A stretch of DNA of 6,677 nucleotides from UBA8108 sp965659285 (lineage in GTDB: Bacteria > Planctomycetota > UBA8108). This document shows positions 1 to 6,677 of the stretch, piece by piece. The notes beneath the pieces are model-generated. The model searched no databases. It saw nothing but the letters and a program-made list of their open reading frames with translations, and was not told the DNA's origin. The stretch covers positions 1-6,677 of the forward strand of contig CBFHWB010000199.1 in the NCBI GenBank assembly GCA_965659285.1, written 5' to 3'. The translations under genes and the position numbers were made by a program. Numbering within the stretch: the stretch's first letter is position 1; every line of letters begins with the position of its first letter.

Positions 1-867
1 CTGGATATCAAGGGCAAGGTTCTCTGGACGACGAACCTGCAGAAGCGCTTCGGCCAGGATACGCTGAACTGGGACATTGGCCCCTCTCCGGTGGTGACGG
101 AGAGCCACGCGGTGATCGCCGTTATCCAGGAGCGCGGCTCCTTCCTGGCGGCCTTCGACAAGAAGAGCGGAGAGCTTGCCTGGAAGGTCGCGAGGAATTA
201 CGAATGTCCGACCGAGGGCGATCACAGCTACACCACGCCGATTGTCGTGCGCCATGAGGGCAAAGAGGCGATCCTGGTCTGGGGTGCTGAGAGGCTGACC
301 CTGCATTCCGCCGCCGATGGGAAGATTATCTGGAGCTGCGCCGGGTTCAACCCCGAAGAGAAGCGCTTCTGGGTCACCGTGGCCTCACCGGTCATCTCCG
401 ACGGGGTCGTCGTGGTTCCCTATGGACGGGGTGAGCGGCTTGCCGGAGTTAAGCTCGGGGGCAAGGGAGACGTCACCGGGACCCACCGCCTCTGGACGGT
501 CAAGGGCAACGGCACCTTCGTTCCGACGCCGGCCGTCTCCGGCGACGAGGTCTATATCCTGCGTGACAAGGGACAGGTCGTCTGCCTGGATTCGAAGACG
601 GGCAAGACCAAGTGGAGCGGCCGTATGCCGAAGCATCGCGCGAAGTACTATTCATCTCCGCTGGTGGCCGGCGGGAATATGTACGCCGCTCGTGAAGATG
701 GCGTTGTCGTCGTCGCCCGCCTGGGTAAGGATTTCAAGGTGTTGAGCGAGAACGATATGGGCGAACGGATGATCGCATCCCCTGTCCCCGTCGCCGGGCG
801 CCTCCTGTTGCGGGGCGACAGCGCGCTCTATTGCATAGCGAAGCCCGGCGAGACCGCGTCAAAATGA
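1..867 (+). CDS. PQQ-like (BamB-like) beta-propeller repeat protein, 5' partial
   Basis: The reading frame is open from base 1, so the gene begins upstream; 288 codons are visible and the ATG at 91 is internal. Seen: repeated propeller-blade strands ending in the tryptophan docking pattern, for example LDIKGKVLW at residues 1-9, FDKKSGELAW at 52-61, LHSAADGKIIW at 101-111 and CLDSKTGKTKW at 195-205, with blade-start strands such as TPAVSGDEVYIL (176-187) and SPLVAGGNMYAA (219-230) between them. This is the repeat style of PQQ-binding-like/BamB-like propellers, which usually have about 400 residues, so roughly the first third is missing, presumably with a signal peptide. The family is often periplasmic or outer-membrane associated and acts as a scaffold or sugar/alcohol dehydrogenase-like domain; no catalytic residues can be assigned here. 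True BamB is doubtful because the neighbours are not the usual bamB neighbours. The TGA stop overlaps the next gene's ATG, indicating an operon. Confidence 0.88.
   Translation: MDIKGKVLWTTNLQKRFGQDTLNWDIGPSPVVTESHAVIAVIQERGSFLAAFDKKSGELAWKVARNYECPTEGDHSYTTPIVVRHEGKEAILVWGAERLTLHSAADGKIIWSCAGFNPEEKRFWVTVASPVISDGVVVVPYGRGERLAGVKLGGKGDVTGTHRLWTVKGNGTFVPTPAVSGDEVYILRDKGQVVCLDSKTGKTKWSGRMPKHRAKYYSSPLVAGGNMYAAREDGVVVVARLGKDFKVLSENDMGERMIASPVPVAGRLLLRGDSALYCIAKPGETASK
864..867 (+). other. ATGA stop-start overlap (translational coupling site)
   Basis: The TGA stop of the propeller gene (865-867) shares bases with the ATG of the serine hydrolase (864-866). No strong Shine-Dalgarno sequence is seen just upstream (only a weak GCGAGA at about 849-854), which fits re-initiation by ribosomes finishing the first gene. 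The overlap also supports 864 as the start rather than 831. Confidence 0.8.
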
Positions 868-2723
868 GGCACCGGGTGTTTGCAGGGATTCTTGCGTTCA
901 CCTGCCTGGCTTGCTCTCTGTCCCTGGCGGGAGAAGGTGGGAGAGAGCGCCAACTCGCTGCGGCGATCATCGAGGGCAACATCGAGGCCGTGGAGCGGCT
1001 GATAGCTGAGGGGACGGATGTGAACGCGGCCCTGGCCGAGGGGCTCTGGCCTCTCGATGTGGCGAGGATTCGCGGCAGGAAGAGCATCGAGAAGCTGCTG
1101 ATCGCCAGCGGCGCGAAGAAAGCGAACGCGAAGATTTTTCCCCCGGGGACATTGGCTCCGGATCTGGCTGACCTCTATCTCGCCAGCGGTATTTCAGCGG
1201 ATTCGCCGGGTTTCTCGGTGCTCGTCAGCCGCGATGGGAAGGAGCTCTTCTGTCGCGGCTACGGGCTCGCCCGTGTGAAGGAGAAGCTCACCGCGGGCCC
1301 CGACACCCCTTTCCGGATCGGCTCGGTCACCAAGCAGTTCACCAGCGCGGCCATCCTGAAGCTTCGGGAGGATGGCAAGCTCGACGTCAGCGACAAGCTC
1401 TCGAAGTTTTTCCCGGGCTTTCCCCGCGGCGACGAGGTCACGCTCCATCACCTGCTCTCGCACACCTCCGGGATTCACAGCTACACCGATACCCCCGGCT
1501 TCATCAAGGAGGTTACCTCGCCCGTCAAGACGACCGTCCTGGTCGAGAAGATCAGGAAGGAGCCTTTCGATTTTGAGCCGGGCCAGCGGTTCAAGTATTC
1601 CAACTCGGGCTACTTCCTGCTCGGGCTCATCGTGGAGAAAGCCTCCGGAAAGCCCTACGGGGAGTACCTGCGCGAGAAGTTCTTCAGACCCCTGGGCATG
1701 AAGAACACCGGGCTGCATCGCCGCGGCTTCGAACCCGCCGGTGAGGCGCTGGGCTATACTCACTCCGGGAAGGGCTACAAGCGGGCCGTTGACTGGGACA
1801 TGAGCTGGGCCGGCGGCGCCGGAGCGCTCTATTCTACGGTGCGGGATCTCGGCCTCTGGAACGAGGGTCTCTTCGCTTTCAAGGTGCTTGAGAGGAAAAG
1901 CCTCGACCTGGCGTTTACCCCGAACAAGCTTCTGGATGAGAGCGGCAAGACCTTCTACGCCTGCGGCTGGGCGATCTCCAGGTACCGTGGCCTTCGCCTG
2001 GTCGGCCACAGCGGCGGCCTGCACGGCTTCCAGTCCTACCTGGCTCGGTACCCGGAGCAGAACCTGACGGTGGCGGTGCTCGCCAACGCAGAATTTTCGC
2101 CCGCCGCCAAGGCCCAGGTGCTGGCCGAGTTCTGGCTCACGGCGGTGATGGAACCCCGTCCTCTCCGGGAGGAGAAGACCGGCCTCGCCGGCAAGGGCTA
2201 CGATGACTACGCCGGGCGCTACGATTACGGCAGCGGGGTGATGACAATCGAGCGCGAGGGAGACCGTCTCTTCGCCCAGCTGGGCCTGCAGCCGCGTTTC
2301 GAGGTCTTTCCCGCCGGGAATGATGAGTTCTTCTGGAAGGTGGTGGAGGCGCGGGTGAAGTTCGAGCGCGACAGCTCAGGCAAGGTCACGAGGATCCTGC
2401 ACACCCAGGGCGGCGCCGTCATCAAGGCGCCCAGGCTCACCCGCCAGGTGGTGGTGAAGGTCGACCCGGCCATCTACGATGCCTATGTCGGCAGGTACGA
2501 CTACGGAAGCGGGCAGACGCTCACCGTCACCCGCGATGGCGATAAGCTGATGGCGAAGATGACGGCCCAGCCGAAGCTGCGGCTCCTGCCGCGCTCGAAG
2601 AAGGATTTCTTCTTCAAGGTGGTCAACGCCGAGATCACCTTCGTTCGGGGGGCCGGGGGAGAGGTTACCGGTGTCGAGCATCTGCAGGGCGGGAAGACCA
2701 TCAAGGCTCCCAGGCTCAGGTAG
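864..2723 (+). CDS. Exported ankyrin-like/serine hydrolase (class C beta-lactamase family) with two DUF3471-like repeats
   Basis: A 619-residue protein starting at the ATG inside ATGA (864). An upstream in-frame ATG at 831 is rejected because the 864 start gives a proper signal peptide: MRHR, a hydrophobic core, and likely Sec cleavage after SLA near residue 22. Residues about 28-85 resemble one and a half to two ankyrin repeats (EGNIEAVERLIAEGTDVNA; then a LDVARIRGRKSIEKLLIASGA unit, split here as 64-80 and 81-83). Residues about 100-430 are a Pfam Beta-lactamase (PF00144) domain. Visible motifs are SVTK at 154-157 (nucleophile Ser and Lys of SxxK), LLSHTSGI at 197-204, YSN at 245-247 (YxN), PLGMKNTG at 276-283 and GHSGG at 381-385 (the HxG/KTG position). 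All catalytic motifs are intact. The C-terminus has two DUF3471-like units (446-525 and 538-618). Family members include D-aminopeptidases, esterases, carboxypeptidases and beta-lactamase-like enzymes, so the substrate cannot be called and antibiotic resistance should not be assumed. Probably periplasmic and translationally coupled to the propeller gene. Confidence 0.93.
   Translation: MRHRVFAGILAFTCLACSLSLAGEGGRERQLAAAIIEGNIEAVERLIAEGTDVNAALAEGLWPLDVARIRGRKSIEKLLIASGAKKANAKIFPPGTLAPDLADLYLASGISADSPGFSVLVSRDGKELFCRGYGLARVKEKLTAGPDTPFRIGSVTKQFTSAAILKLREDGKLDVSDKLSKFFPGFPRGDEVTLHHLLSHTSGIHSYTDTPGFIKEVTSPVKTTVLVEKIRKEPFDFEPGQRFKYSNSGYFLLGLIVEKASGKPYGEYLREKFFRPLGMKNTGLHRRGFEPAGEALGYTHSGKGYKRAVDWDMSWAGGAGALYSTVRDLGLWNEGLFAFKVLERKSLDLAFTPNKLLDESGKTFYACGWAISRYRGLRLVGHSGGLHGFQSYLARYPEQNLTVAVLANAEFSPAAKAQVLAEFWLTAVMEPRPLREEKTGLAGKGYDDYAGRYDYGSGVMTIEREGDRLFAQLGLQPRFEVFPAGNDEFFWKVVEARVKFERDSSGKVTRILHTQGGAVIKAPRLTRQVVVKVDPAIYDAYVGRYDYGSGQTLTVTRDGDKLMAKMTAQPKLRLLPRSKKDFFFKVVNAEITFVRGAGGEVTGVEHLQGGKTIKAPRLR
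2199..2438 (+). repeat. DUF3471-like C-terminal repeat, unit 1
   Basis: Encodes residues 446-525 of the serine hydrolase. It opens with YDDYAGRYDYGSG and closes with IKAPRL, and matches unit 2 at about half its positions (41 of roughly 80 by hand alignment). Such small beta-rich domains commonly follow PF00144 hydrolase domains; a second copy in tandem points to an internal duplication. The divergence indicates that the duplication is not recent. Confidence 0.8.
2475..2720 (+). repeat. DUF3471-like C-terminal repeat, unit 2
   Basis: Encodes residues 538-619. It opens with YDAYVGRYDYGSG and closes with IKAPRLR just before the stop. The offset from unit 1 is 92 residues (276 bp), with a short TRQVVVKVDPAI linker between the units. 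Conserved positions include the YDYGSG turn, the QP pair, FF-KVV and QGG before the closing strand. Confidence 0.8.
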
Positions 2724-2738
2724 CCTTCCCGGGATCCT
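2724..2738. other. 15-bp convergent gene junction
   Basis: This is the whole gap between the TAG of the serine hydrolase (2721-2723) and the TAG of the phosphoesterase (2739-2741 on the minus strand). Two short perfect palindromes lie here: TCCCGGGA at 2727-2734 and CCTCTAGAGG at 2736-2745, the latter centred on the minus-strand stop codon. Neither has a loop or a T-run, so no intrinsic terminator can be called; transcripts from the two sides may overlap. Confidence 0.7.
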
Positions 2739-4643
2739 CTAGAGGGCGATATTGAGGGTCGCGGACTTTCCCTTTTCGAGCGAGCGAATGCCCTTGAGCG
2801 TCTTGACCCGTTTTCCCTCGCCGACCCGGATCGTATAGGCACCCTTCGAGAAGACCTTGGGCCGGTAGCTTGTCCCCTTGATTCTCAGGGTGTAGACCAC
2901 CTCGCCGGATTTCTCGTTGATGACCGAGACGACCGGATCGGCCTGCCCGGTGATCTTCAATTCAGGCAGCCAGGCCGCCGCCTTGCGGGAATAATTGTCT
3001 TCCTGGCGGATGGTTTTCGGCCAGCCAAGGTATTGCTTCGATTCGGGGTCGGTGATGTCCAGGTTTCGCGGCCAGCACTGAAAGGTGATCTCCCGGCTGG
3101 GCTTGTTGAAGCGGATCACGCCAAAGCCGGCGGCGCGGGTGGTGAGCTTGCCGCCCTTCTTGAAGTCTTCAGCCTTCATCTTCGGGTTGGCGGCCGCCCA
3201 GCAGGTGACCTTATTGTGGAATCCGTCGAGGTGGCGGCCGGTGTAGTCGGGCATTCCCTGCAGACGGTTGGCGCCGGGTTCGAGGGGCGACCACCAGCGC
3301 AGGTAGAGGTTGGCGATCGAGGGAACGCAGAAGGAGAAAACAGAGTCATCCCAGTCGTCGATGCCGTGTTGGAAGATCGTCCCCAGGTGCTGGTCGCCGG
3401 CGATGTGGACCGAGAAGCTGCGGCGCATGGCGTCGATGGCCTTGTTGCGGCCGGTCTGGGGCCAGCCGTTGGAGTCGAGGTCAGCGTGCAGGCGCCCGCC
3501 GATCTTGCCGTGGATGTGGGCGCCGCCGCAGAAGATCGTCTGCGACAGGACCGCCTTCATCTCCGCTCCCTTCCAGTCCTGTCCCCATTCCCTGAGGAAT
3601 TTCAGCTGTCTTTCTCCCAGCAGCACGGCCTGGGGAACATCGATGGTCTTCGGATCGTAGTTCGGGTTGCGGACATGGTCGGGGCGCGGGCCCTGCTGGG
3701 GGATGAGTCCCTTGGGGCCGGACTTGAACTTCCGGTCCTCGATGATGGCGAAGCTGATGCCGCCGACCTTCAGGTCGGTATAGTAGACCGTGATGCCGCG
3801 CTGGATCGGGGTCGGGTCGTAGGGGTCGGGCAGGTGGCTGGTCTGCGCGCGCTGGACCTCGTTGACGTATTCCACCGGCATGAAGAAGCCGCCGTCGGGG
3901 CCGGCGCCGGTCGAGGCCTTCTTGCCGCTGGCTCCCCAGATGTTGGCCTGCCCGACATCGTGGTCGTCGGGAATGGTGATGGTCGGGATGCTTCGGATGA
4001 TCTCGCCGAAGTCGCGGCCGAACTTGAGCCAGGCGGCGTAGTGGCGCCGATGGTCGTAGACCTGGTCGCCTGAGAAGAAGAGCAGGTCCGGTTGGATCTT
4101 CTTGATGTTCGCGACGATGTCATCCCGGGAGATGTCGCCGCCATGGGCCGGGTTGATCGAGTTGCCGGTAAAGGCGGCGATGACGATTTCCTTCTTTTCT
4201 GCCGGATCCCTGCGGATGAGCCCCTCGTAAAAGGCCGTCTTGCCGTGGGCGACGCGGTAGGCGGTATCGCGAGTGGAATCCCAGCCGGTAACCCGGAAGG
4301 GAGCGGTCCAGCCGCGCTCGATGACATTCGTCTCGGCGACGACCTTCCAGTCACCGGCCTTTTTGACCTCCAGCCGGACCTTTCTCGGCTCGCCTTCCTT
4401 GAGGGGGTAGAGCTGGGCGTTGAGCTTCAGGATCTTGTCTTCGACCGTGTAGAGGGCGAAGCAGATGACATCTTTACGCTCGACCTCCGGGATGCTCAGC
4501 AGCGGTTTCCTGCGCTGCTGCTTCTTCCTGGGGGCGTTTTTTTTCTGGGCCTGTTTCCTGGTTTCGTTCTGCGCCGTGGCGACCAGGCAGGGGGCCAGCA
4601 GGAGGAGGAGCGAGAGGACAAGGCGTTTGCTATTCAGGTACAC
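2739..4643 (-). CDS. Secreted PhoD-like metallophosphoesterase
   Basis: A 634-residue protein. The GTG start at 4643 is chosen because a Shine-Dalgarno-like GGGGA lies 6 bases upstream, a signal peptide follows at once (MYLNSKRLVLS, Leu-rich core, cleavage expected after ATA at 22-24), and the only upstream in-frame ATG (4808) lies inside the neighbouring gene. Residues 29-46 form a very basic linker (10 Lys/Arg in 18). Residues about 55-150 look like the beta-sandwich domain that precedes the catalytic domain in PhoD-like enzymes. The metallophosphoesterase core shows GDQVYDH at 192-198, DDHD at 226-229, GGAHIHGK at 373-380 and AGDQH at 415-419, matching the metal-ligand motifs of calcineurin-like/PhoD phosphatases. 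About 150 C-terminal residues after the core appear to form another beta-rich domain. The known family hydrolyses phosphate mono- or diesters; the substrate here is unknown. The signal lacks twin arginines, unlike Bacillus PhoD. Likely the second gene of an operon behind the DUF5916 barrel. Confidence 0.85.
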   Translation of the reverse strand: MYLNSKRLVLSLLLLLAPCLVATAQNETRKQAQKKNAPRKKQQRRKPLLSIPEVERKDVICFALYTVEDKILKLNAQLYPLKEGEPRKVRLEVKKAGDWKVVAETNVIERGWTAPFRVTGWDSTRDTAYRVAHGKTAFYEGLIRRDPAEKKEIVIAAFTGNSINPAHGGDISRDDIVANIKKIQPDLLFFSGDQVYDHRRHYAAWLKFGRDFGEIIRSIPTITIPDDHDVGQANIWGASGKKASTGAGPDGGFFMPVEYVNEVQRAQTSHLPDPYDPTPIQRGITVYYTDLKVGGISFAIIEDRKFKSGPKGLIPQQGPRPDHVRNPNYDPKTIDVPQAVLLGERQLKFLREWGQDWKGAEMKAVLSQTIFCGGAHIHGKIGGRLHADLDSNGWPQTGRNKAIDAMRRSFSVHIAGDQHLGTIFQHGIDDWDDSVFSFCVPSIANLYLRWWSPLEPGANRLQGMPDYTGRHLDGFHNKVTCWAAANPKMKAEDFKKGGKLTTRAAGFGVIRFNKPSREITFQCWPRNLDITDPESKQYLGWPKTIRQEDNYSRKAAAWLPELKITGQADPVVSVINEKSGEVVYTLRIKGTSYRPKVFSKGAYTIRVGEGKRVKTLKGIRSLEKGKSATLNIAL

Positions 4644-4756
4644 GTTTATTCCCCGTATTGAAATCGGACTGGTTGTGTTCAGGAAGATAGTTCTTCGTCG
4701 ACCGCTGAGTATCCAACAGATCGCGGGCCGGTTCCAGATGTCTCCGTGGCTTCTTC
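4644..4756 (-). other. 113-bp spacer between the DUF5916 and phosphoesterase genes
   Basis: The only non-coding stretch over 100 bp. Beyond the ribosome binding site I see no GC-rich hairpin with a T-run and no convincing promoter: TTGGAT and TATCTT occur on the minus strand but 21 bases apart, which is too wide. It is richer in A and T than the flanking genes. Absence of a terminator favours read-through from the barrel gene, although a separate promoter cannot be excluded. Confidence 0.55.
4650..4654 (-). promoter_or_regulatory. Ribosome binding site deciding the GTG start
   Basis: On the minus strand GGGGA is followed by six bases (ATAAAC) and GTG. This G-rich element at normal spacing, with the signal peptide directly downstream, is the main reason for placing the phosphoesterase start at 4643. 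Confidence 0.6.
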
Positions 4757-6677
4757 TCAGAAGCGCAGGCTGAGCCCGATCTTGAAGGCCAGCTCCGACT
4801 CGGTCCATCGCAGGCGGCTCTCGTTCCGGTCGATCCCCTGGTTCAGGACGAGGTAGAGGTTGGAGCCGGGGTTGTATTCCCAGTGGATCCTGCTCTGGAA
4901 GCCGATCTGGTCGCCGTCACTGTAGTATTGCAGGAGGTTGGACCAGTTGAGCTGCGGCGAGAGGCTGAACCGGGTCTTGATCGAGGCGAGCCGTTCCTTG
5001 AAGTCTCCCTGCGGCAGGCTGATCGATTGCAGCTCGTAGTCGGCGCGGATGCTGAAGAAGCTGGAGGGCCTGACAGAGATCTCGGTCTCCCAGGCGCTCC
5101 GGCTGCCATCGTAGTACTTGCCGAATCCATAGGAGAGCTCGAACTCGACCAGTCGATGGCTCGAGGTGTCGATGCCGACCTTGTAGCTCGGCCACCAGTA
5201 TTCCCCAACCGGGATCTCGATACCTTCGCTTTGGGATACCTCGAAGGGTTCGGTAAGAGCATCATGTTCATAGCTGACCTTGCTCCAGAATTTGTCACCG
5301 TTGTTAGTGTAGATGTACAAGGGGAAGAGCGAGTGGCTGGCGGTTTCCAGTTTGTTGTCGAGGTCAGTTTCAAAGGAATTCGAGTAAAAGAAAAACAGCT
5401 GGCGGATGTCGTAGAAGTTTTTCGGGCGAGGCTTGTAGCTGAACTCGCTGAAATAGGCTCTCACGCTCTCACGTCGTACGAAGCCCAGGGCCGGGTCAAA
5501 ATCCTCGCCTACCTGGAAGAACTGGACGTTGGCGCTGTAGCGGTCGTTCGGCAATTCGATGTTGCCGCCAAAGGACAGGCTGTTTTCATCGATGGTCGTT
5601 TCAGCGGGCGGGTTGTCTTCGTCCGGGGTTTCTTCGCTCCAGCTGCTGAGGACCCAGAGGTTGCTCTGCAGCACCTGGCTGCCGAGGAATTCTGAGGTTC
5701 GCAGGCCGAGATCGGCACCGACGAGAAAATCTTCGTTGCTGGAGTTGGGGTCTCCGTGGGTCGTGATGATGCCGACGGAGGATTGCTCGAGGATGTTGCG
5801 CGAGATCCGTCCGGCGAAGACATTGCTTCCGGGGAGGTCGTCGTAGTCATCGACATAGGCGTCGAGCAGGCCGATGTTGTATTCTCCCATCCGCCCGGTG
5901 AGCTTGGTCGCCCCGACGATCGACCGGGGACGCCTGTCGGGGGTCAGCCCGACTGTGCGGCTGAAGAAGGGGATGGGTTCGGTGGCGCTTCCGGGGCGCC
6001 GGGGTCCGCGTCTTCGGCCGCCGCTGTTGCGACCGAAGTTGAAGATCCCCGCGTCCTGGAGGAAGAAGTCGCGCTTTTCAGGGTACTTGATCTTGAACCG
6101 GGTCAGGTTGATCTGTGGGCGGTCGATTTCGGTCTCGGCGAAGTCGGTGTTGTAGCTCATGCTCAGCGACAGGTTGGGGGTGACCCGGTAGCGCAGGTCG
6201 CCGCCGATGTCCATGAGGAGGTCGGTGTCGTCGAGCTCGCGCTGGTCTCGAAATTTCGTGATCGCGTAGGGCGCGAACTCGATGCCGAGCCCCTGCTCGA
6301 TGCCGCTCAGGCCTCTCAGGTAGCCGGCCTCGGAGACCTGGTAGGTGTCGAAGTCCTGCAGCGGGCGGGACCAGCGGTTCCATTCCTGCCGACGCCGGAT
6401 GTGGCGGGAGATGTTGATTCCCCAGGCCTCGACGTTCGGATTGAAGCTGAGGCTGTTGAAGGGCAGCTCGATCTCGGCCTTCCAGCCCTCCTCGTCGATC
6501 CGGGCGACCACGCTCCACACCCCATCCCAGTCGTCGTTGATGTCGGTATTGTTGGTGATCAGGGCGTCGCTCTGGGCGCCGTTCGGGTTGATCATGAACC
6601 AATAGCCGTTGCGCCGGTCGAGGAAGGGGTCGAGGGCTATACAGACAGCGTCATCCTTGGGAAGAGGCGAGTCGCGG
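4757..6677 (-). CDS. CBM9/DUF5916 outer-membrane beta-barrel protein, 5' partial
   Basis: The frame is open to the window edge (first whole codon ends at 6676), giving 639 visible residues; the ATG at 6595 is internal, because the codons before it read LDPFLDRRNGYWF, which runs straight into INPNGAQSD. That segment is the end of a CBM9-like domain typical of the N-terminus of this family (visible residues about 1-75). Next come the DUF5916 hallmarks: NTDFAETEIDRPQINLTRF (176-194), then YPEKRDFFLQDAGIFNFG (198-215). The rest is alternating beta-strands with aromatic girdles, and the protein ends GLSLRF; a terminal Phe is the usual signal for BAM-dependent outer-membrane insertion. A full member is usually 700-900 residues, so the signal peptide and most of the CBM9 domain are missing. 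The biological role of the family is unknown; surface glycan binding or transport is only a guess. An Arg/Gly-rich loop (about 217-227) and a local AT-rich patch (5221-5400) are unusual. TGA stop at 4757-4759. Confidence 0.88.
   Translation of the reverse strand, partial: RDSPLPKDDAVCIALDPFLDRRNGYWFMINPNGAQSDALITNNTDINDDWDGVWSVVARIDEEGWKAEIELPFNSLSFNPNVEAWGINISRHIRRRQEWNRWSRPLQDFDTYQVSEAGYLRGLSGIEQGLGIEFAPYAITKFRDQRELDDTDLLMDIGGDLRYRVTPNLSLSMSYNTDFAETEIDRPQINLTRFKIKYPEKRDFFLQDAGIFNFGRNSGGRRRGPRRPGSATEPIPFFSRTVGLTPDRRPRSIVGATKLTGRMGEYNIGLLDAYVDDYDDLPGSNVFAGRISRNILEQSSVGIITTHGDPNSSNEDFLVGADLGLRTSEFLGSQVLQSNLWVLSSWSEETPDEDNPPAETTIDENSLSFGGNIELPNDRYSANVQFFQVGEDFDPALGFVRRESVRAYFSEFSYKPRPKNFYDIRQLFFFYSNSFETDLDNKLETASHSLFPLYIYTNNGDKFWSKVSYEHDALTEPFEVSQSEGIEIPVGEYWWPSYKVGIDTSSHRLVEFELSYGFGKYYDGSRSAWETEISVRPSSFFSIRADYELQSISLPQGDFKERLASIKTRFSLSPQLNWSNLLQYYSDGDQIGFQSRIHWEYNPGSNLYLVLNQGIDRNESRLRWTESELAFKIGLSLRF

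Noticed and set aside
1194..2024. 276-codon open frame on the minus strand opposite the serine hydrolase.
   Set aside because: Low-complexity translation rich in Ala, Gly, Glu, Leu and Val, no recognisable motif, and fully antisense to a gene with intact catalytic motifs; typical shadow frame of GC-rich DNA.
864..2723. Antibiotic-resistance beta-lactamase.
   Set aside because: The SxxK/YxN/HSGG set is shared by esterases, peptidases and other PF00144 enzymes, and the DUF3471 tail is typical of non-resistance members.
2728..2744. SmaI-BamHI-XbaI sites in a row, resembling the pUC polylinker (14 contiguous bases, GGGATCCTCTAGAG).
   Set aside because: The sequence on both sides departs from the vector at once, and the stretch contains the natural stop codon of the phosphoesterase in a plausible gene end. 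Chance is the simpler reading; a vector screen of the source contig would settle it.
3033..4073. 346-codon open frame on the plus strand opposite the phosphoesterase.
   Set aside because: Gly/Val/Ala/Asp-rich composition with no fold signature, and the opposite strand encodes conserved metal-binding motifs throughout.
4644..4756. Sigma-70 promoter in the intergenic spacer.
   Set aside because: The best -35/-10 look-alikes on the minus strand (TTGGAT and TATCTT) are 21 bases apart and poorly matched.
4644..4808. Extension of the phosphoesterase to the in-frame ATG at 4808.
   Set aside because: It would add 55 residues without family character in front of a good signal peptide and overlap the barrel gene by 52 bp; the GTG at 4643 has its own ribosome binding site.
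4883..5695. 270-codon open frame on the plus strand opposite the DUF5916 gene.
   Set aside because: Antisense shadow of a well-supported barrel gene, with no signal peptide, motif or ribosome binding site.

Overview
This is a 6.7 kb stretch of GC-rich bacterial chromosome (hand counts of sampled lines run from about 40 to 68 % GC, mostly the higher values). It is packed with protein genes and has almost no non-coding DNA. All four genes look like cell-envelope or exported proteins of a Gram-negative (diderm) organism: an outer-membrane beta-barrel ending in Phe, two proteins with Sec signal peptides, and a PQQ-type beta-propeller. A CBM9/DUF5916 barrel, a DUF3471 serine hydrolase and a PhoD-like phosphoesterase together suit Acidobacteriota or a neighbouring environmental phylum (Planctomycetes, Gemmatimonadota and similar). 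The lineage is an inference from family distribution only.

Layout: two convergent gene pairs. On the + strand, the 3' part of a PQQ-like beta-propeller gene (1-867) overlaps by 4 bp (ATGA) a gene for an exported serine hydrolase of the class C beta-lactamase/PBP4* type (864-2723). That protein carries ankyrin-like repeats at its N-terminus and two DUF3471-like repeats at its C-terminus. On the - strand, read right to left, a DUF5916 outer-membrane protein (6677-4757, N-terminus outside the window) is followed after 113 bp by a secreted PhoD-like metallophosphoesterase (4643-2739) that starts at GTG. The two pairs converge with only 15 bp between stop codons.

How they work together: the ATGA overlap makes co-translation of the propeller and the hydrolase likely. 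The barrel and the phosphoesterase are probably co-transcribed, since no terminator is visible between them. A shared pathway is not shown by the sequence. No RNA gene, mobile element, CRISPR array, phage gene or defence system is visible. I see no clear undescribed system here. The most unusual items are the domain architecture of the serine hydrolase and the variant active-site motifs and basic linker of the phosphoesterase.
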